Positions 16,499-23,235 of a stretch of 23,312 nt of DNA are shown here, one piece after another. Under the pieces are notes generated by a model. The model saw only the letters and a list, made by a program, of their open reading frames with translations. It searched no databases and was not told where the DNA came from. This DNA comes from Actinomycetes bacterium. Lineage in GTDB: Bacteria > Actinomycetota > Humimicrobiia > Humimicrobiales > Humimicrobiaceae. The number at the start of each line of letters is the position of its first letter. Position 1 is the first letter of the stretch. The DNA lies in assembly GCA_030603375.1 (NCBI GenBank), contig JAUVXY010000004.1:1-23312 (forward strand), read 5' to 3'. Position numbers and translations under genes: made by a program.

Positions 16499-18220
16499 TT
16501 ACTCGCAAACTCCTAATTTTTTTAAAGAAAACTCCATAATATCCTTAAAAACAGGCGCAGCAACTGTTCCTCCCCAAATCTCATTCGTGCCGCCATGGGG
16601 CTCGTCCACCACTACGATTATTGCAGCCTTAGGATCATCAAAAGGAGCAAATCCTATAAAAGAAGTTATAACTCTCCCCTCATCATAACCTCTTCCGCTC
16701 CTATTTGCCTTTTCTGCTGTTCCTGTTTTGCCGCAAACGCTTATCCCTTCTATTTGAGCTCTCTTGCCTGTCCCATTTTCTACAACAGCCAGCATCATAT
16801 CTTTTACAGCTTCAGCAGTTATTTTACTGATGATACTATTTTTTTCCTTAAGCTGCTGTAATTCTATTTTGCTGTTCTGTAATTCTATTTCACTTACAAT
16901 GTATGGAGTTACCAGATACCCTCCATTTGCAATACAACAAACTGCTCTTATGAGCTGGAGAGGAGTAACAGATATATTCTGCCCAATAGCCATCGCTCCT
17001 ATAGTTGATGCCGGCCATGTTTTGTAATCATAAAATAGCCCTTTTTCTTCACCGGGCAAATCTATTCCTGTAACCTCGCCAAATCCAAATTTTTTAATGC
17101 CTTCCCAAAATATTTTTTCCCCCATGCTCAAAGCAACAGTAACAGCTCCCACATTGCTTGAGTTCTGGATAATTTCCTTGACAGAGTAATTAATATTGTA
17201 GGTCCTGAATATTTCTTTTATTACCCTGTCGCCAACTTTTATACTTGGATGCAGGCTAAACATTTGCTCGAATCCTACACAATTATTGTCCAGTGCTGTA
17301 GCAACATTTATTATTTTAAACGTAGAGCCCGGTTCATATGTAAAAGATATCCCAAAATTTTTATACAATTCTGGATCGTAGTTCTGGTAATCATTTAAAT
17401 CAAAGCCCGGATAGCTTGCAATTGCATAAATTTCCCCATTATCCGGGTTCATGACTATAGCTATCGCTCTTGCGGCATTATAATCTAAAACTACTTTTTT
17501 TAATCGTTGTTCAGTAATAAATTGAATCTGAGAATCTATTGTTAGGGTAATATCAGATCCATTTATTGGCTGGATATAACTATTCTCCCCACCCGAAATT
17601 ATTTTCCCAAATACATCCTTCTCAAAAATCTGCCTTCCGTCTACACCCCTGAGATACTTTTCGTATTCCAGTTCTATTCCAGAAAGACCACTATTATCCA
17701 ACCCGGTGAAACCAATTATAGATGCTGCAAGCTCACCTTGCGGATAATATCTCTTCGTTTCATCCCGGACATAAACTCCGGGAAGGTTCAGCATATTTAT
17801 AAGTTCAGCCGTTTCTGCGTCTACCTGTCTTTTTATATACACAAAGCCTAATTCCTTTTTCTCTAATTTCTCCCTTATATACTCTGTATCAAAATTCAGC
17901 ACTTCGGCAAGTGCTTTTGATTCATAATCAATATCTGCAATCATCTTTGGATTTGCATACACAGTTTTTTCAATTAAGCTTACGGCCAGCTCAGTTCCGT
18001 TCCTATCCATCAGTTTGCCTCTTTTTGAACTTATTATATTTTCATTCTTGTGCTGATAATCAGCATAACTTTTATATTTTATGGCATGTATGTACTGGAT
18101 GGATACAACTTTATATATTATTATTGAAAAACCTATTAAAAATAAAATAAACAGGAAATATATTCTTTTCCTGTTTATTTTACTATTGTTATTCCTAATC
18201 ATTGTTTTGTATGTTTTCAT
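16499..18220 (-). CDS. ftsI: Class B penicillin-binding protein (septal transpeptidase FtsI/PBP2-like)
   Basis: Bitopic transpeptidase that cross-links septal peptidoglycan in partnership with FtsW. The 573 residues have a short basic cytoplasmic tail, one membrane helix (about 19-40), the pedestal/dimerisation domain (about 60-215, including SSKRGKLMDRNG at 64-75 and RYYPQGELAASIIGFTG at 157-173), and the transpeptidase domain with the three catalytic motifs: STFK (Ser299), SSN (354-356) and KTGT (498-501). It ends without PASTA repeats, unlike Clostridium/Bacillus SpoVD or PBP2x-type proteins. The ATG at 18218-18220 comes 6 bases after the ftsL stop and lacks a Shine-Dalgarno; a second in-frame ATG six codons on is no better placed. 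Confidence 0.95.
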   Translation of the reverse strand: MKTYKTMIRNNNSKINRKRIYFLFILFLIGFSIIIYKVVSIQYIHAIKYKSYADYQHKNENIISSKRGKLMDRNGTELAVSLIEKTVYANPKMIADIDYESKALAEVLNFDTEYIREKLEKKELGFVYIKRQVDAETAELINMLNLPGVYVRDETKRYYPQGELAASIIGFTGLDNSGLSGIELEYEKYLRGVDGRQIFEKDVFGKIISGGENSYIQPINGSDITLTIDSQIQFITEQRLKKVVLDYNAARAIAIVMNPDNGEIYAIASYPGFDLNDYQNYDPELYKNFGISFTYEPGSTFKIINVATALDNNCVGFEQMFSLHPSIKVGDRVIKEIFRTYNINYSVKEIIQNSSNVGAVTVALSMGEKIFWEGIKKFGFGEVTGIDLPGEEKGLFYDYKTWPASTIGAMAIGQNISVTPLQLIRAVCCIANGGYLVTPYIVSEIELQNSKIELQQLKEKNSIISKITAEAVKDMMLAVVENGTGKRAQIEGISVCGKTGTAEKANRSGRGYDEGRVITSFIGFAPFDDPKAAIIVVVDEPHGGTNEIWGGTVAAPVFKDIMEFSLKKLGVCE

Positions 18221-18226
18221 ACAATA

Positions 18227-18763
18227 TTAAGGAATAAAAAATGTTAGTATGCCTTCTGATACTACCATTACAATATCCTGTACATGATAAATTGTTCCTA
18301 AAAAACTATCATAACTGTCCATTATTGAAGATTGGCTCCCAACAATGTAATCATAAATTTTTTCATTATTGTCCAGCCCGCTATCAGATACCTTTACAGC
18401 CCTTAGCTTGCCTGACATTTGCATGTCAAGATCACTTTCAGCAATCGTTTTTATTCTTGCCGGAGATCTAAGCTCTGAAACTTTTAGAAGCAATCTGTCC
18501 GCTCTTTCATTTTCCAAAGATATCATATTGGTAGTTTCATATATTTTATTCTGATAATTTATGCTCTGCACTTTTAAAACAACACTGGAAAGAACACTCA
18601 AACATAAAAAAAGAATAACTACAAGAAAGACAGGGAAAACTGCAGATTTAGAATATACTGCCTTATTCTTTACATCATTCCTGTACTCCTGCCCCACAAG
18701 GTAAAGAGAAGGATATGTTTTTCTTTTATAAATATATTTCTTTTTTACTGCTATTGTATTCAT
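18227..18763 (-). CDS. ftsL: Cell division protein FtsL-like, with long C-terminal extension
   Basis: Small bitopic protein expected to pair with FtsQ and a DivIC/FtsB-like partner and to activate FtsW-FtsI. Position between rsmH and ftsI is the standard ftsL slot. The 178 residues comprise a basic N-terminal region (1-41), one membrane helix (about 42-63), a short predicted coiled coil (about 64-98), and the FtsL-like LRSPARIKTIAESDLDM segment (98-114). Most FtsL proteins end soon after this; here about 60 residues follow, polar to about 160 and hydrophobic at the very end (DIVMVVSEGILTFFIP). The ATG overlaps the rsmH stop as ATGA. Sequence conservation in this family is low, so the name rests on topology, the LxSPxRIxxIA motif and context. 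Confidence 0.85.
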   Translation of the reverse strand: MNTIAVKKKYIYKRKTYPSLYLVGQEYRNDVKNKAVYSKSAVFPVFLVVILFLCLSVLSSVVLKVQSINYQNKIYETTNMISLENERADRLLLKVSELRSPARIKTIAESDLDMQMSGKLRAVKVSDSGLDNNEKIYDYIVGSQSSIMDSYDSFLGTIYHVQDIVMVVSEGILTFFIP

Positions 18764-19707
18764 TTTAATTTCTCTAAGGCTCTAAGTTTTGCACTTTTAG
18801 CACGTGGATTTTCATTAATTTCTGATTGAAGCGGCCTGACAACCTTTTTAGTAATAATCTCTGCCCGCTTGCGTGCCCCGCATTTACAAACCGGAAATTC
18901 AGGAGGGCACGTACATCTTCCGGAAAAACCTATAAATTTTTCTTTTACTATTCTATCTTCAAGCGAGTGATAAGATATTGTTACCATCCTTCCTCCGCCC
19001 TCAAGCAATTCAAATCCGCGATCTAATGCTTTGTTTAAACTTTCTAATTCTTTATTCACTTCAATCCTTAATGCCTGGAATATTCTCTTGGCAGGATGCC
19101 CTTTCCTGCGGTTTTTATAATAAGAAGGTACTGACCTTCTTATTATATCTACAAGTTCACCTGTGTATTTTATTTTCTTCGTATTCCGGTAACTTACTAT
19201 ATTCTTTGCTATCCTTGGCGCCCATCTTTCCTCACCATACTTATAGAAAATTTCTTTCAATTTATCTTCAGCATATTCATTTAACACGCTGCATGCACTT
19301 AAAGAACTGCTGTCGTTAAATCTCATATCCAGTCTTTCGTCTCTTACATAACTAAACCCTCTGCCAGATTTTTCAATCTGATTTGAAGAAATTCCTAAAT
19401 CCAAAAAAAACCCATTTATCTTTTTTATTTTCAACTTTTCTAAAATACTTTCTACATTCGCAAAATTATCTTTAACTAAAATCACATTGTCAGTAAAATT
19501 CTTCAACTTATGGGCGGCGGTGCTTAAGGCCTGGCTATCAAGGTCAACTCCAATTATTTTGCCTGTGGGGGCAATGGCTTTAATTATTTCTATGGTATGG
19601 CCAGCACCGCCAAGTGTTCCATCAAAAATTATGTCACCATCTTTTGAATTTAAGTAATATAAAACCTCCTTTAAAAGAACAGGTTTATGAAAATTTTCAA
19701 AATTCAT
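18760..19707 (-). CDS. rsmH: 16S rRNA (cytosine(1402)-N(4))-methyltransferase RsmH (MraW)
   Basis: SAM-dependent methyltransferase acting on C1402 in the decoding region of 16S rRNA; its presence in dcw clusters is conserved although its role is in the ribosome. The 315 residues start with HKPVLLKEVLYYLN (7-20), then the SAM motif DGTLGGAGHT (29-38), GVDLDSQAL (53-61), FLDLGISSNQIEKSGRGFSY (101-120), RLDMRF (125-130), HPAKRIFQALRIEVNKEL and ISYHSLEDRIVKE, and a cysteine-bearing CTCPPEFPVCKCG segment near the C-terminus. The ATG at 19705-19707 lies 12 bases past the mraZ stop, with no strong ribosome-binding sequence. Confidence 0.97.
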   Translation of the reverse strand: MNFENFHKPVLLKEVLYYLNSKDGDIIFDGTLGGAGHTIEIIKAIAPTGKIIGVDLDSQALSTAAHKLKNFTDNVILVKDNFANVESILEKLKIKKINGFFLDLGISSNQIEKSGRGFSYVRDERLDMRFNDSSSLSACSVLNEYAEDKLKEIFYKYGEERWAPRIAKNIVSYRNTKKIKYTGELVDIIRRSVPSYYKNRRKGHPAKRIFQALRIEVNKELESLNKALDRGFELLEGGGRMVTISYHSLEDRIVKEKFIGFSGRCTCPPEFPVCKCGARKRAEIITKKVVRPLQSEINENPRAKSAKLRALEKLK

Positions 19708-19719
19708 TTTATAGTTCTT

Positions 19720-20154
19720 TTAAAATTCTAATTTTTCAAACGTATCATCATCTTCTGTAAATTCTAAATCTGCTTGCTTGTAGTAATCATCCCATTTTTC
19801 TTTGGACCATATTTCTGCCCTGTCAGAAACACCTACCAGCACAATATCTTTTTTAAGCCCTGCATATTCTATTAAATTTTGAGGTACCCTGGTCCTTCCC
19901 TGCTGATCCATGCTCTCTTCACTTGCAGAAGAAAAAAACCATCTAGAAAATTTTCGTGTATTTTTTTTAGTTACTGGAGTTGCCAGTATCTTATCCTGCA
20001 GTCTTTTCCAGCCATCTTTTGAAAACAAAAAAAGGCACCTTTCGTCAAATCCCTTTGATATTATGATGCCTCCAATAAGATCTTCCCTAAATTTAGATGG
20101 GACAAATATTCTTCCTTTATTGTCAATAGTTCTATGATATTCTCCCAAAAACAT
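19720..20154 (-). CDS. mraZ: Transcriptional regulator MraZ
   Basis: DNA-binding protein with two AbrB/SpoVT-like halves that forms ring-shaped oligomers and, in E. coli and Mollicutes, regulates its own dcw promoter. The 144-residue length is normal. Each half carries the family motif: DNKGRIFVPSKFRE (11-24) and DQQGRTRVPQNL (83-94). The C-terminus is acidic (EFTEDDDTFE). The ATG at 20152-20154 has an AAAGGTGG about 12 bases upstream, slightly far. It is the first gene of the dcw run and is preceded by a TTGACA-type promoter and four evenly spaced TGG boxes that are candidates for its own binding site. Confidence 0.97.
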   Translation of the reverse strand: MFLGEYHRTIDNKGRIFVPSKFREDLIGGIIISKGFDERCLFLFSKDGWKRLQDKILATPVTKKNTRKFSRWFFSSASEESMDQQGRTRVPQNLIEYAGLKKDIVLVGVSDRAEIWSKEKWDDYYKQADLEFTEDDDTFEKLEF

Positions 20155-20197
20155 TTTTACTTGATACCACCTTTGTTAATTTGTAGGAGATCTGCAA

Positions 20198-20230
20198 CCA
20201 TTTTCCTCCACTTCTCCCCACATCACACCA
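20198..20230 (-). promoter_or_regulatory. Candidate MraZ operator: four TGG boxes at 10-base intervals
   Basis: On the minus strand TGG starts at 20230, 20220, 20210 and 20200, an exact 10-base period, with the sequences TGGTGTG, TGGGGAG, TGGAGGA and TGGTTGC. Known MraZ sites are short direct repeats of TGGG or GTGG type with about one helical turn between them, placed before mraZ. Here they start directly after the -10 element, so a bound MraZ ring would block transcription initiation. Autoregulation is inferred from this layout. Confidence 0.7.
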
Positions 20231-20232
20231 TA

Positions 20233-20261
20233 AAGGTAGCATTGCTATACCCATTTGTCAA
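20233..20261 (-). promoter_or_regulatory. mraZp1: Putative sigma-70-type promoter of the dcw cluster
   Basis: Minus-strand TTGACA (20261-20256), a perfect -35 consensus, then a 17-base spacer and TACCTT (20238-20233) as a modest -10. Transcription would begin near 20226, about 70 bases before the mraZ ATG and within the TGG boxes. The -35 is convincing, the -10 less so. Confidence 0.55.
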
Positions 20262-20325
20262 CCTTTTATTTAAAAATTATTATATAAGTAAGCAGGGTTA
20301 ATTAGTTTATTGTTTATTCAAAAGT

Positions 20326-20353
20326 ATTATATAACTATATACAGTAGTTTTAA
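20326..20353 (-). promoter_or_regulatory. Possible second, upstream promoter for mraZ
   Basis: Minus-strand TTAAAA (20353-20348), 16-base spacer, TATAAT (20331-20326). The -10 is perfect and the -35 matches at four positions. In such AT-rich DNA chance matches are frequent, so this is tentative. Confidence 0.3.
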
Positions 20354-20360
20354 CCAGTAT

Positions 20361-20402
20361 TTACCAAACAACAGCACTACTTGTAGTAATGCTGTATGGT
20401 AA
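20361..20402. repeat. Extended imperfect hairpin in the mraZ upstream region
   Basis: Outer arms TTACCA (20361-20366) and TGGTAA (20397-20402), middle arms ACAGCA (20371-20376) and TGCTGT (20390-20395), inner CTA/TAG around a four-base loop, with a four-against-one internal loop and a three-base bulge: 15 pairs in total. Neither strand shows a long T-run after it, so it is not a standard intrinsic terminator. It could end or process xseB transcripts or be a protein-binding site. Confidence 0.45.
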
Positions 20403-20425
20403 TTGGCCAATGCAGTAAATGATGT

Positions 20426-20442
20426 GATTATTACAAATAATC
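20426..20442. repeat. Small perfect inverted repeat, GATTATT/AATAATC
   Basis: Seven-base arms around a three-base centre, about 40 bases after the xseB stop. Without a T-run on either side and with six A/T pairs the stem is weak; an operator-like palindrome is as likely as an RNA hairpin. Confidence 0.35.
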
Positions 20443-20481
20443 AGGCTATCGTGCAGTTTTTACCTTTTTAGCAGCTTTATT

Positions 20482-20712
20482 CTACCCCAGCTCTTTAGCT
20501 ATCAGCTTGCCGTCTTCAGATCTTGTAAGCTCTTCTATCTTTTTTTCAGCTTCTTTTAACTTTTTCAAACAATTGGAAGATAGTTTGACTCCCTGCTCAA
20601 AATTTTTCATAGAAGATTCCAGCGATATATTTTCATCCTCTAATTCTTTTACTATTTCTTCCAATTTTGACAGGGCTTCTTCAAAGTTCATATTATCAAT
20701 TTTTGTTTCCAT
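20482..20712 (-). CDS. xseB: Exodeoxyribonuclease VII small subunit
   Basis: Small helical subunit that assembles with XseA into exonuclease VII, which degrades single-stranded DNA to short oligonucleotides. The 76 residues contain the family core NFEEALSKLEEIVKELEDE (9-27), SLESSMKNFEQGVKL (31-45) and a coiled-coil C-terminal region with CLKKLKEAEKKIEEL. The ATG at 20710-20712 overlaps the xseA 3' end by 17 bases; a second in-frame ATG at 20689-20691, just after the xseA stop, would give a 69-residue protein that also matches the usual N-terminus. Overlap indicates coupled synthesis with xseA. Confidence 0.93.
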   Translation of the reverse strand: METKIDNMNFEEALSKLEEIVKELEDENISLESSMKNFEQGVKLSSNCLKKLKEAEKKIEELTRSEDGKLIAKELG

Positions 20713-22078
20713 TCTCCAAACCTATCCCTTTATATAATTTACTTATTATTTTAGATAGCAATACTCCATTTTTCAACCTAACTGTTATATTTTGTCCTAT
20801 TTTTACATCATCTATATTTTTAATTACCCCGCCTTTATCTGTTTCGTACACAATAGCATACCCCTTGCCCAGTATATAAACTGGGCTTCTTTCCTGTAAA
20901 TTCTTCAACATTAATTTTAATTTATTTTCCCTTAAAGCAAGGCTATTTTTAAAAGCAGGTGTCATTCTTAAAAAAACATTTCTAAGTGTTATCTTTTGCG
21001 CCGACAAACTTCTCAGGATATCTTTCTTACTTATATGCTGTTTGTATTCTTCTAATCTTCTCTTCTTATTTTCTATGATTGTTCTAATGCTATCCCCAAT
21101 TTTTATCCGCGCTTCCTCAAAATCCTGCCAGAAGTTAAGTAACATAGTTTCTGGCTTTCTAAATGTTTTTCTACTAATTAAATAGTTCAGTTCCTTTTTG
21201 TATAAAAAAATTTTGTTATTAGTTAAATCCCTTAATTTCTTATTTATTTTTTTCAAATTTTCTACAGTCTCAGCTTTATTTATTACCACAATTTCTGCAG
21301 CTACTGAAGGAGTAGCTGCTCTTCTGTCTGCAACAAAATCAGAAATAGTAAAGTCAGTTTCATGGCCTACAGCAGAGATAACAGGTACGGGGCAATTAAA
21401 TATCTTATCAGCCATCTTCTCTGTGTTAAACGCCCAGAGATCCTCCAGTGAACCGCCTCCTCTTGCAATAATTATGACATCTGCTCCATATTTACAAAGG
21501 TCGTCTATCGCTCTGCAAATTTCATCGCTTGAATCCGGACCCTGAACATTTGTATTCATGACTACCAGGTTAAAATTTTCAAACCTATTTTTTAAGACAG
21601 AGATAATGTCTCTTAGAACTGCTCCTCCTGTTGATGTGGCAACTCCAATTTTCTGAGGAATAGCAGGGATAGTTTTTTTATGTATTTTATCGAAATAACC
21701 TTTTTTTTCTAACTTTGCCTTTAGCTGCTCAAAGGCTAAGATTAACGCACCTTTTCCAACTGGCTTTGCATTTAACGCAACTAGCTGGTACTCCCCCCTC
21801 TTTTCATAAGCTGACACATAACCATTTATAATAACATGCAAGCCATCTTCTAATTTAAAAAGTAGATTCTTATTATTTTCATAAAACATTACTACCTTGA
21901 TCTTGGAATGCTCGTCTTTTATATCAAAATACATATGTCTTCTGTTATGAAAATAATAATTACTGACTTCTCCTTCCACCCATATGTTGGAATAGTTTGT
22001 CTCCAAACTTTTTCTTATATTAAGATTGATCTCACTGACCGAGTATATTTTAGGTTTTGAAATTTCTACTTCTTCCAT
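20696..22078 (-). CDS. xseA: Exodeoxyribonuclease VII large subunit
   Basis: Catalytic subunit of exonuclease VII, acting on single-stranded DNA in repair. The 460 residues show an N-terminal OB-fold for DNA binding (about 9-107, with NIWVEGEVSNY at 31-41 and the GYVSAYEKRGEYQL block at 86-99), a central catalytic domain with TSTGGAVLRDI (148-158), IARGGGSLEDLWAFN (204-218) and SAVGHETDFTISDFVADRRA (235-254) followed by ATPSVAAE, and a long coiled-coil region (about 265-390) ending in a small domain with GYAIV. The start ATG at 22076-22078 lies 7 bases after the lipoprotein stop. Only a distant GGAG precedes it. No defects noticed. Confidence 0.97.
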   Translation of the reverse strand: MEEVEISKPKIYSVSEINLNIRKSLETNYSNIWVEGEVSNYYFHNRRHMYFDIKDEHSKIKVVMFYENNKNLLFKLEDGLHVIINGYVSAYEKRGEYQLVALNAKPVGKGALILAFEQLKAKLEKKGYFDKIHKKTIPAIPQKIGVATSTGGAVLRDIISVLKNRFENFNLVVMNTNVQGPDSSDEICRAIDDLCKYGADVIIIARGGGSLEDLWAFNTEKMADKIFNCPVPVISAVGHETDFTISDFVADRRAATPSVAAEIVVINKAETVENLKKINKKLRDLTNNKIFLYKKELNYLISRKTFRKPETMLLNFWQDFEEARIKIGDSIRTIIENKKRRLEEYKQHISKKDILRSLSAQKITLRNVFLRMTPAFKNSLALRENKLKLMLKNLQERSPVYILGKGYAIVYETDKGGVIKNIDDVKIGQNITVRLKNGVLLSKIISKLYKGIGLENGNKN

Positions 22079-22085
22079 GTAAAAA

Positions 22086-22655
22086 TTATTTCAGCTCCCA
22101 GCAGATAATCATTATTTCGGTTCTGTCTTCTTCCAAATTTTTAATCAACACATTTACAACCTTGTCCTTTTCCTGATTATAGTAGGTAAATTTAGAAGAT
22201 TTAGTGTTGCTGTCGTCATCAGAACTTAAAAAATCATCTTCGATATCCCTATCGCTAGTTTCAAATATTATAGATCTATTCCAGATGGATTGGGCCTTTT
22301 TGTTTTTATAAAAATTTTCTATAGCTTTAAAATCATCATCCGCATTCATTAGAATAAAAAACAACTTCTCATTGTTTTCTATTTGCCTTGCCTGCTTTAC
22401 TTTTGAATCAGGATAGTAAAAATTGTTAAAAGTTTTCAGAAAATTCTCATTTTTAAGTAACTGCTCCAATTCATCACCAGACACTTCTGATGATTCAGAA
22501 GTGTCAACTCCCTCACTATCTATAGTATTGTCTTGCTGCGAAGTAGATTCTCTGAATGGATTAGGAAATAAACTGCATGATAGCAGAGAACTGAGGCAAA
22601 CTGCCACAACAACAATGGTTAAAATCTTTTTTGCTAATTTTAATTTTAAAATCAT
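22086..22655 (-). CDS. Unidentified lipoprotein
   Basis: With the ATG at 22653-22655 this is a 189-residue protein with a clear lipoprotein signal: basic start (MILKLKLAKK), hydrophobic core (11-23) and lipobox LLSC with Cys27 as the lipidated residue. A Ser/Asp/Glu-rich spacer (about 33-60) follows, then a small domain with FYYPDSKVK, a MNADDDFKAIENFYKNK segment, an acidic stretch with many Asp and Ser, and a final strand-like RTEIMIICWEL. The YPxSKV ... DDFxxxxxFYK ... TEIxI pattern resembles small secreted proteins in which a loop-helix motif precedes a beta hairpin, but I do not recognise a named family. The frame is open to 22742, yet that part overlaps the upstream gene and would destroy the signal peptide. 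Start is 4 bases after the upstream gene's stop. Confidence 0.8.
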   Translation of the reverse strand: MILKLKLAKKILTIVVVAVCLSSLLSCSLFPNPFRESTSQQDNTIDSEGVDTSESSEVSGDELEQLLKNENFLKTFNNFYYPDSKVKQARQIENNEKLFFILMNADDDFKAIENFYKNKKAQSIWNRSIIFETSDRDIEDDFLSSDDDSNTKSSKFTYYNQEKDKVVNVLIKNLEEDRTEIMIICWELK

Positions 22656-22659
22656 CTGC

Positions 22660-23133
22660 CTATGAAAAAAATTTATATTTGACAATAATTTTAACCAAAA
22701 TATACGCACAAAAAAGTAACTCCAGGCAGGCCATTGCAACACTTAGTATATTTTCAAAACCCCGGGTTTTTTCCTTTAAATACTCAAGAGGTTTTTTATA
22801 AAATATTTTAATATTTGGAATAAATTTTATAATTGAATATATTGTGTATCCACCCAGTACGGAACTGCCAATAATTATAACAGGATCATCAAAAAGATAA
22901 ACGCAATAAAAAAAATAACCTAATTCCATTAAACTTAGTAAAGCTATTGCTCCAATAGAAAAAATTGCAGAAAAAGATTTAAGTGAATATTCTTCTTCTG
23001 AACTAGCTATATATTTTTGCAATTCCTGGCCTTTCTCCAGTATTGATTCGTCACTTCCAGCTCTTTTTACAAATCTCAGGCTTGATATATGCAGCCAAAT
23101 CAATATAACCGAAAGAATAAATATTAAAATCAT
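22660..23133 (-). CDS. Unidentified four-helix membrane protein
   Basis: A 157-residue protein with four hydrophobic segments (about 1-17, 54-78, 84-103 and 128-150), a charged 35-residue cytoplasmic-type loop after the first (with Lys, Glu and a SSEEEYS stretch), and a short basic loop FYKKPLEYLKEKTRG before the last. I recognise no family and no catalytic motif. It is followed 4 bases after its stop by the lipoprotein start, so the two are likely made together and may act together at the membrane. The ATG at 23131-23133 has no Shine-Dalgarno, and a TATAAT lies only 8 bases upstream of it, so the mRNA may be leaderless. Confidence 0.75.
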   Translation of the reverse strand: MILIFILSVILIWLHISSLRFVKRAGSDESILEKGQELQKYIASSEEEYSLKSFSAIFSIGAIALLSLMELGYFFYCVYLFDDPVIIIGSSVLGGYTIYSIIKFIPNIKIFYKKPLEYLKEKTRGFENILSVAMACLELLFCAYILVKIIVKYKFFS

Positions 23134-23141
23134 TAATTGTT

Positions 23142-23170
23142 ATTATAATATCATATATGTGATTTGAAAA
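23142..23170 (-). promoter_or_regulatory. Putative promoter of the membrane protein-lipoprotein-xseAB run
   Basis: Minus-strand TTTTCA (23170-23165), 17-base spacer, TATAAT (23147-23142). The -10 is perfect and the -35 matches at four of six. The expected start of transcription (about 23135) is within a few bases of the ATG at 23133, which would give a leaderless or nearly leaderless transcript. Confidence 0.5.
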
Positions 23171-23189
23171 TAACCATATTAAGATAAGT

Positions 23190-23206
23190 AAAAATTCTCT
23201 AAGAGA
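23190..23206 (-). terminator. Weak candidate terminator of the gene at the right edge
   Basis: On the minus strand TCTC-TTA-GAGA is followed by A and five T residues. The stem is only four pairs, so this is a weak intrinsic terminator at best; its place between a stop codon and a promoter fits. Confidence 0.3.
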
Positions 23207-23235
23207 GTGAGATTGCAGTAATTTCGCATTACTTT

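Larger units (their letters stand above)
20155..20481 (-). other. 327-base intergenic control region between xseB and mraZ
   Basis: No coding frame of note is visible on either strand. From right to left it contains: an A/T-rich stretch after the xseB stop without a convincing terminator, a 7-bp AT hairpin (20426-20442), the palindrome ATTGGCCAAT (20402-20411), an extended imperfect hairpin (20361-20402), two TATAAT sequences (20326-20331 and 20279-20284), a TTGACA-containing promoter (20233-20261), four TGG boxes at 10-base spacing (20198-20230), and the mraZ leader. It is the only long non-coding stretch and presumably where dcw expression is set. Confidence 0.7.

Noticed and set aside
20279..20284. 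TATAAT on the minus strand as a third promoter for mraZ
   Set aside because: No -35-like hexamer at proper distance; TATAAT is expected by chance in such AT-rich DNA.
22656..22742. 29-codon upstream extension of the lipoprotein frame
   Set aside because: It overlaps the membrane protein gene and would bury the signal peptide; the internal ATG gives a perfect lipoprotein N-terminus.
23217..23233. Stem-loop AGTAAT-TTCGC-ATTACT followed by T-run on the plus strand
   Set aside because: It has terminator shape only for plus-strand transcription, and no plus-strand gene precedes it.
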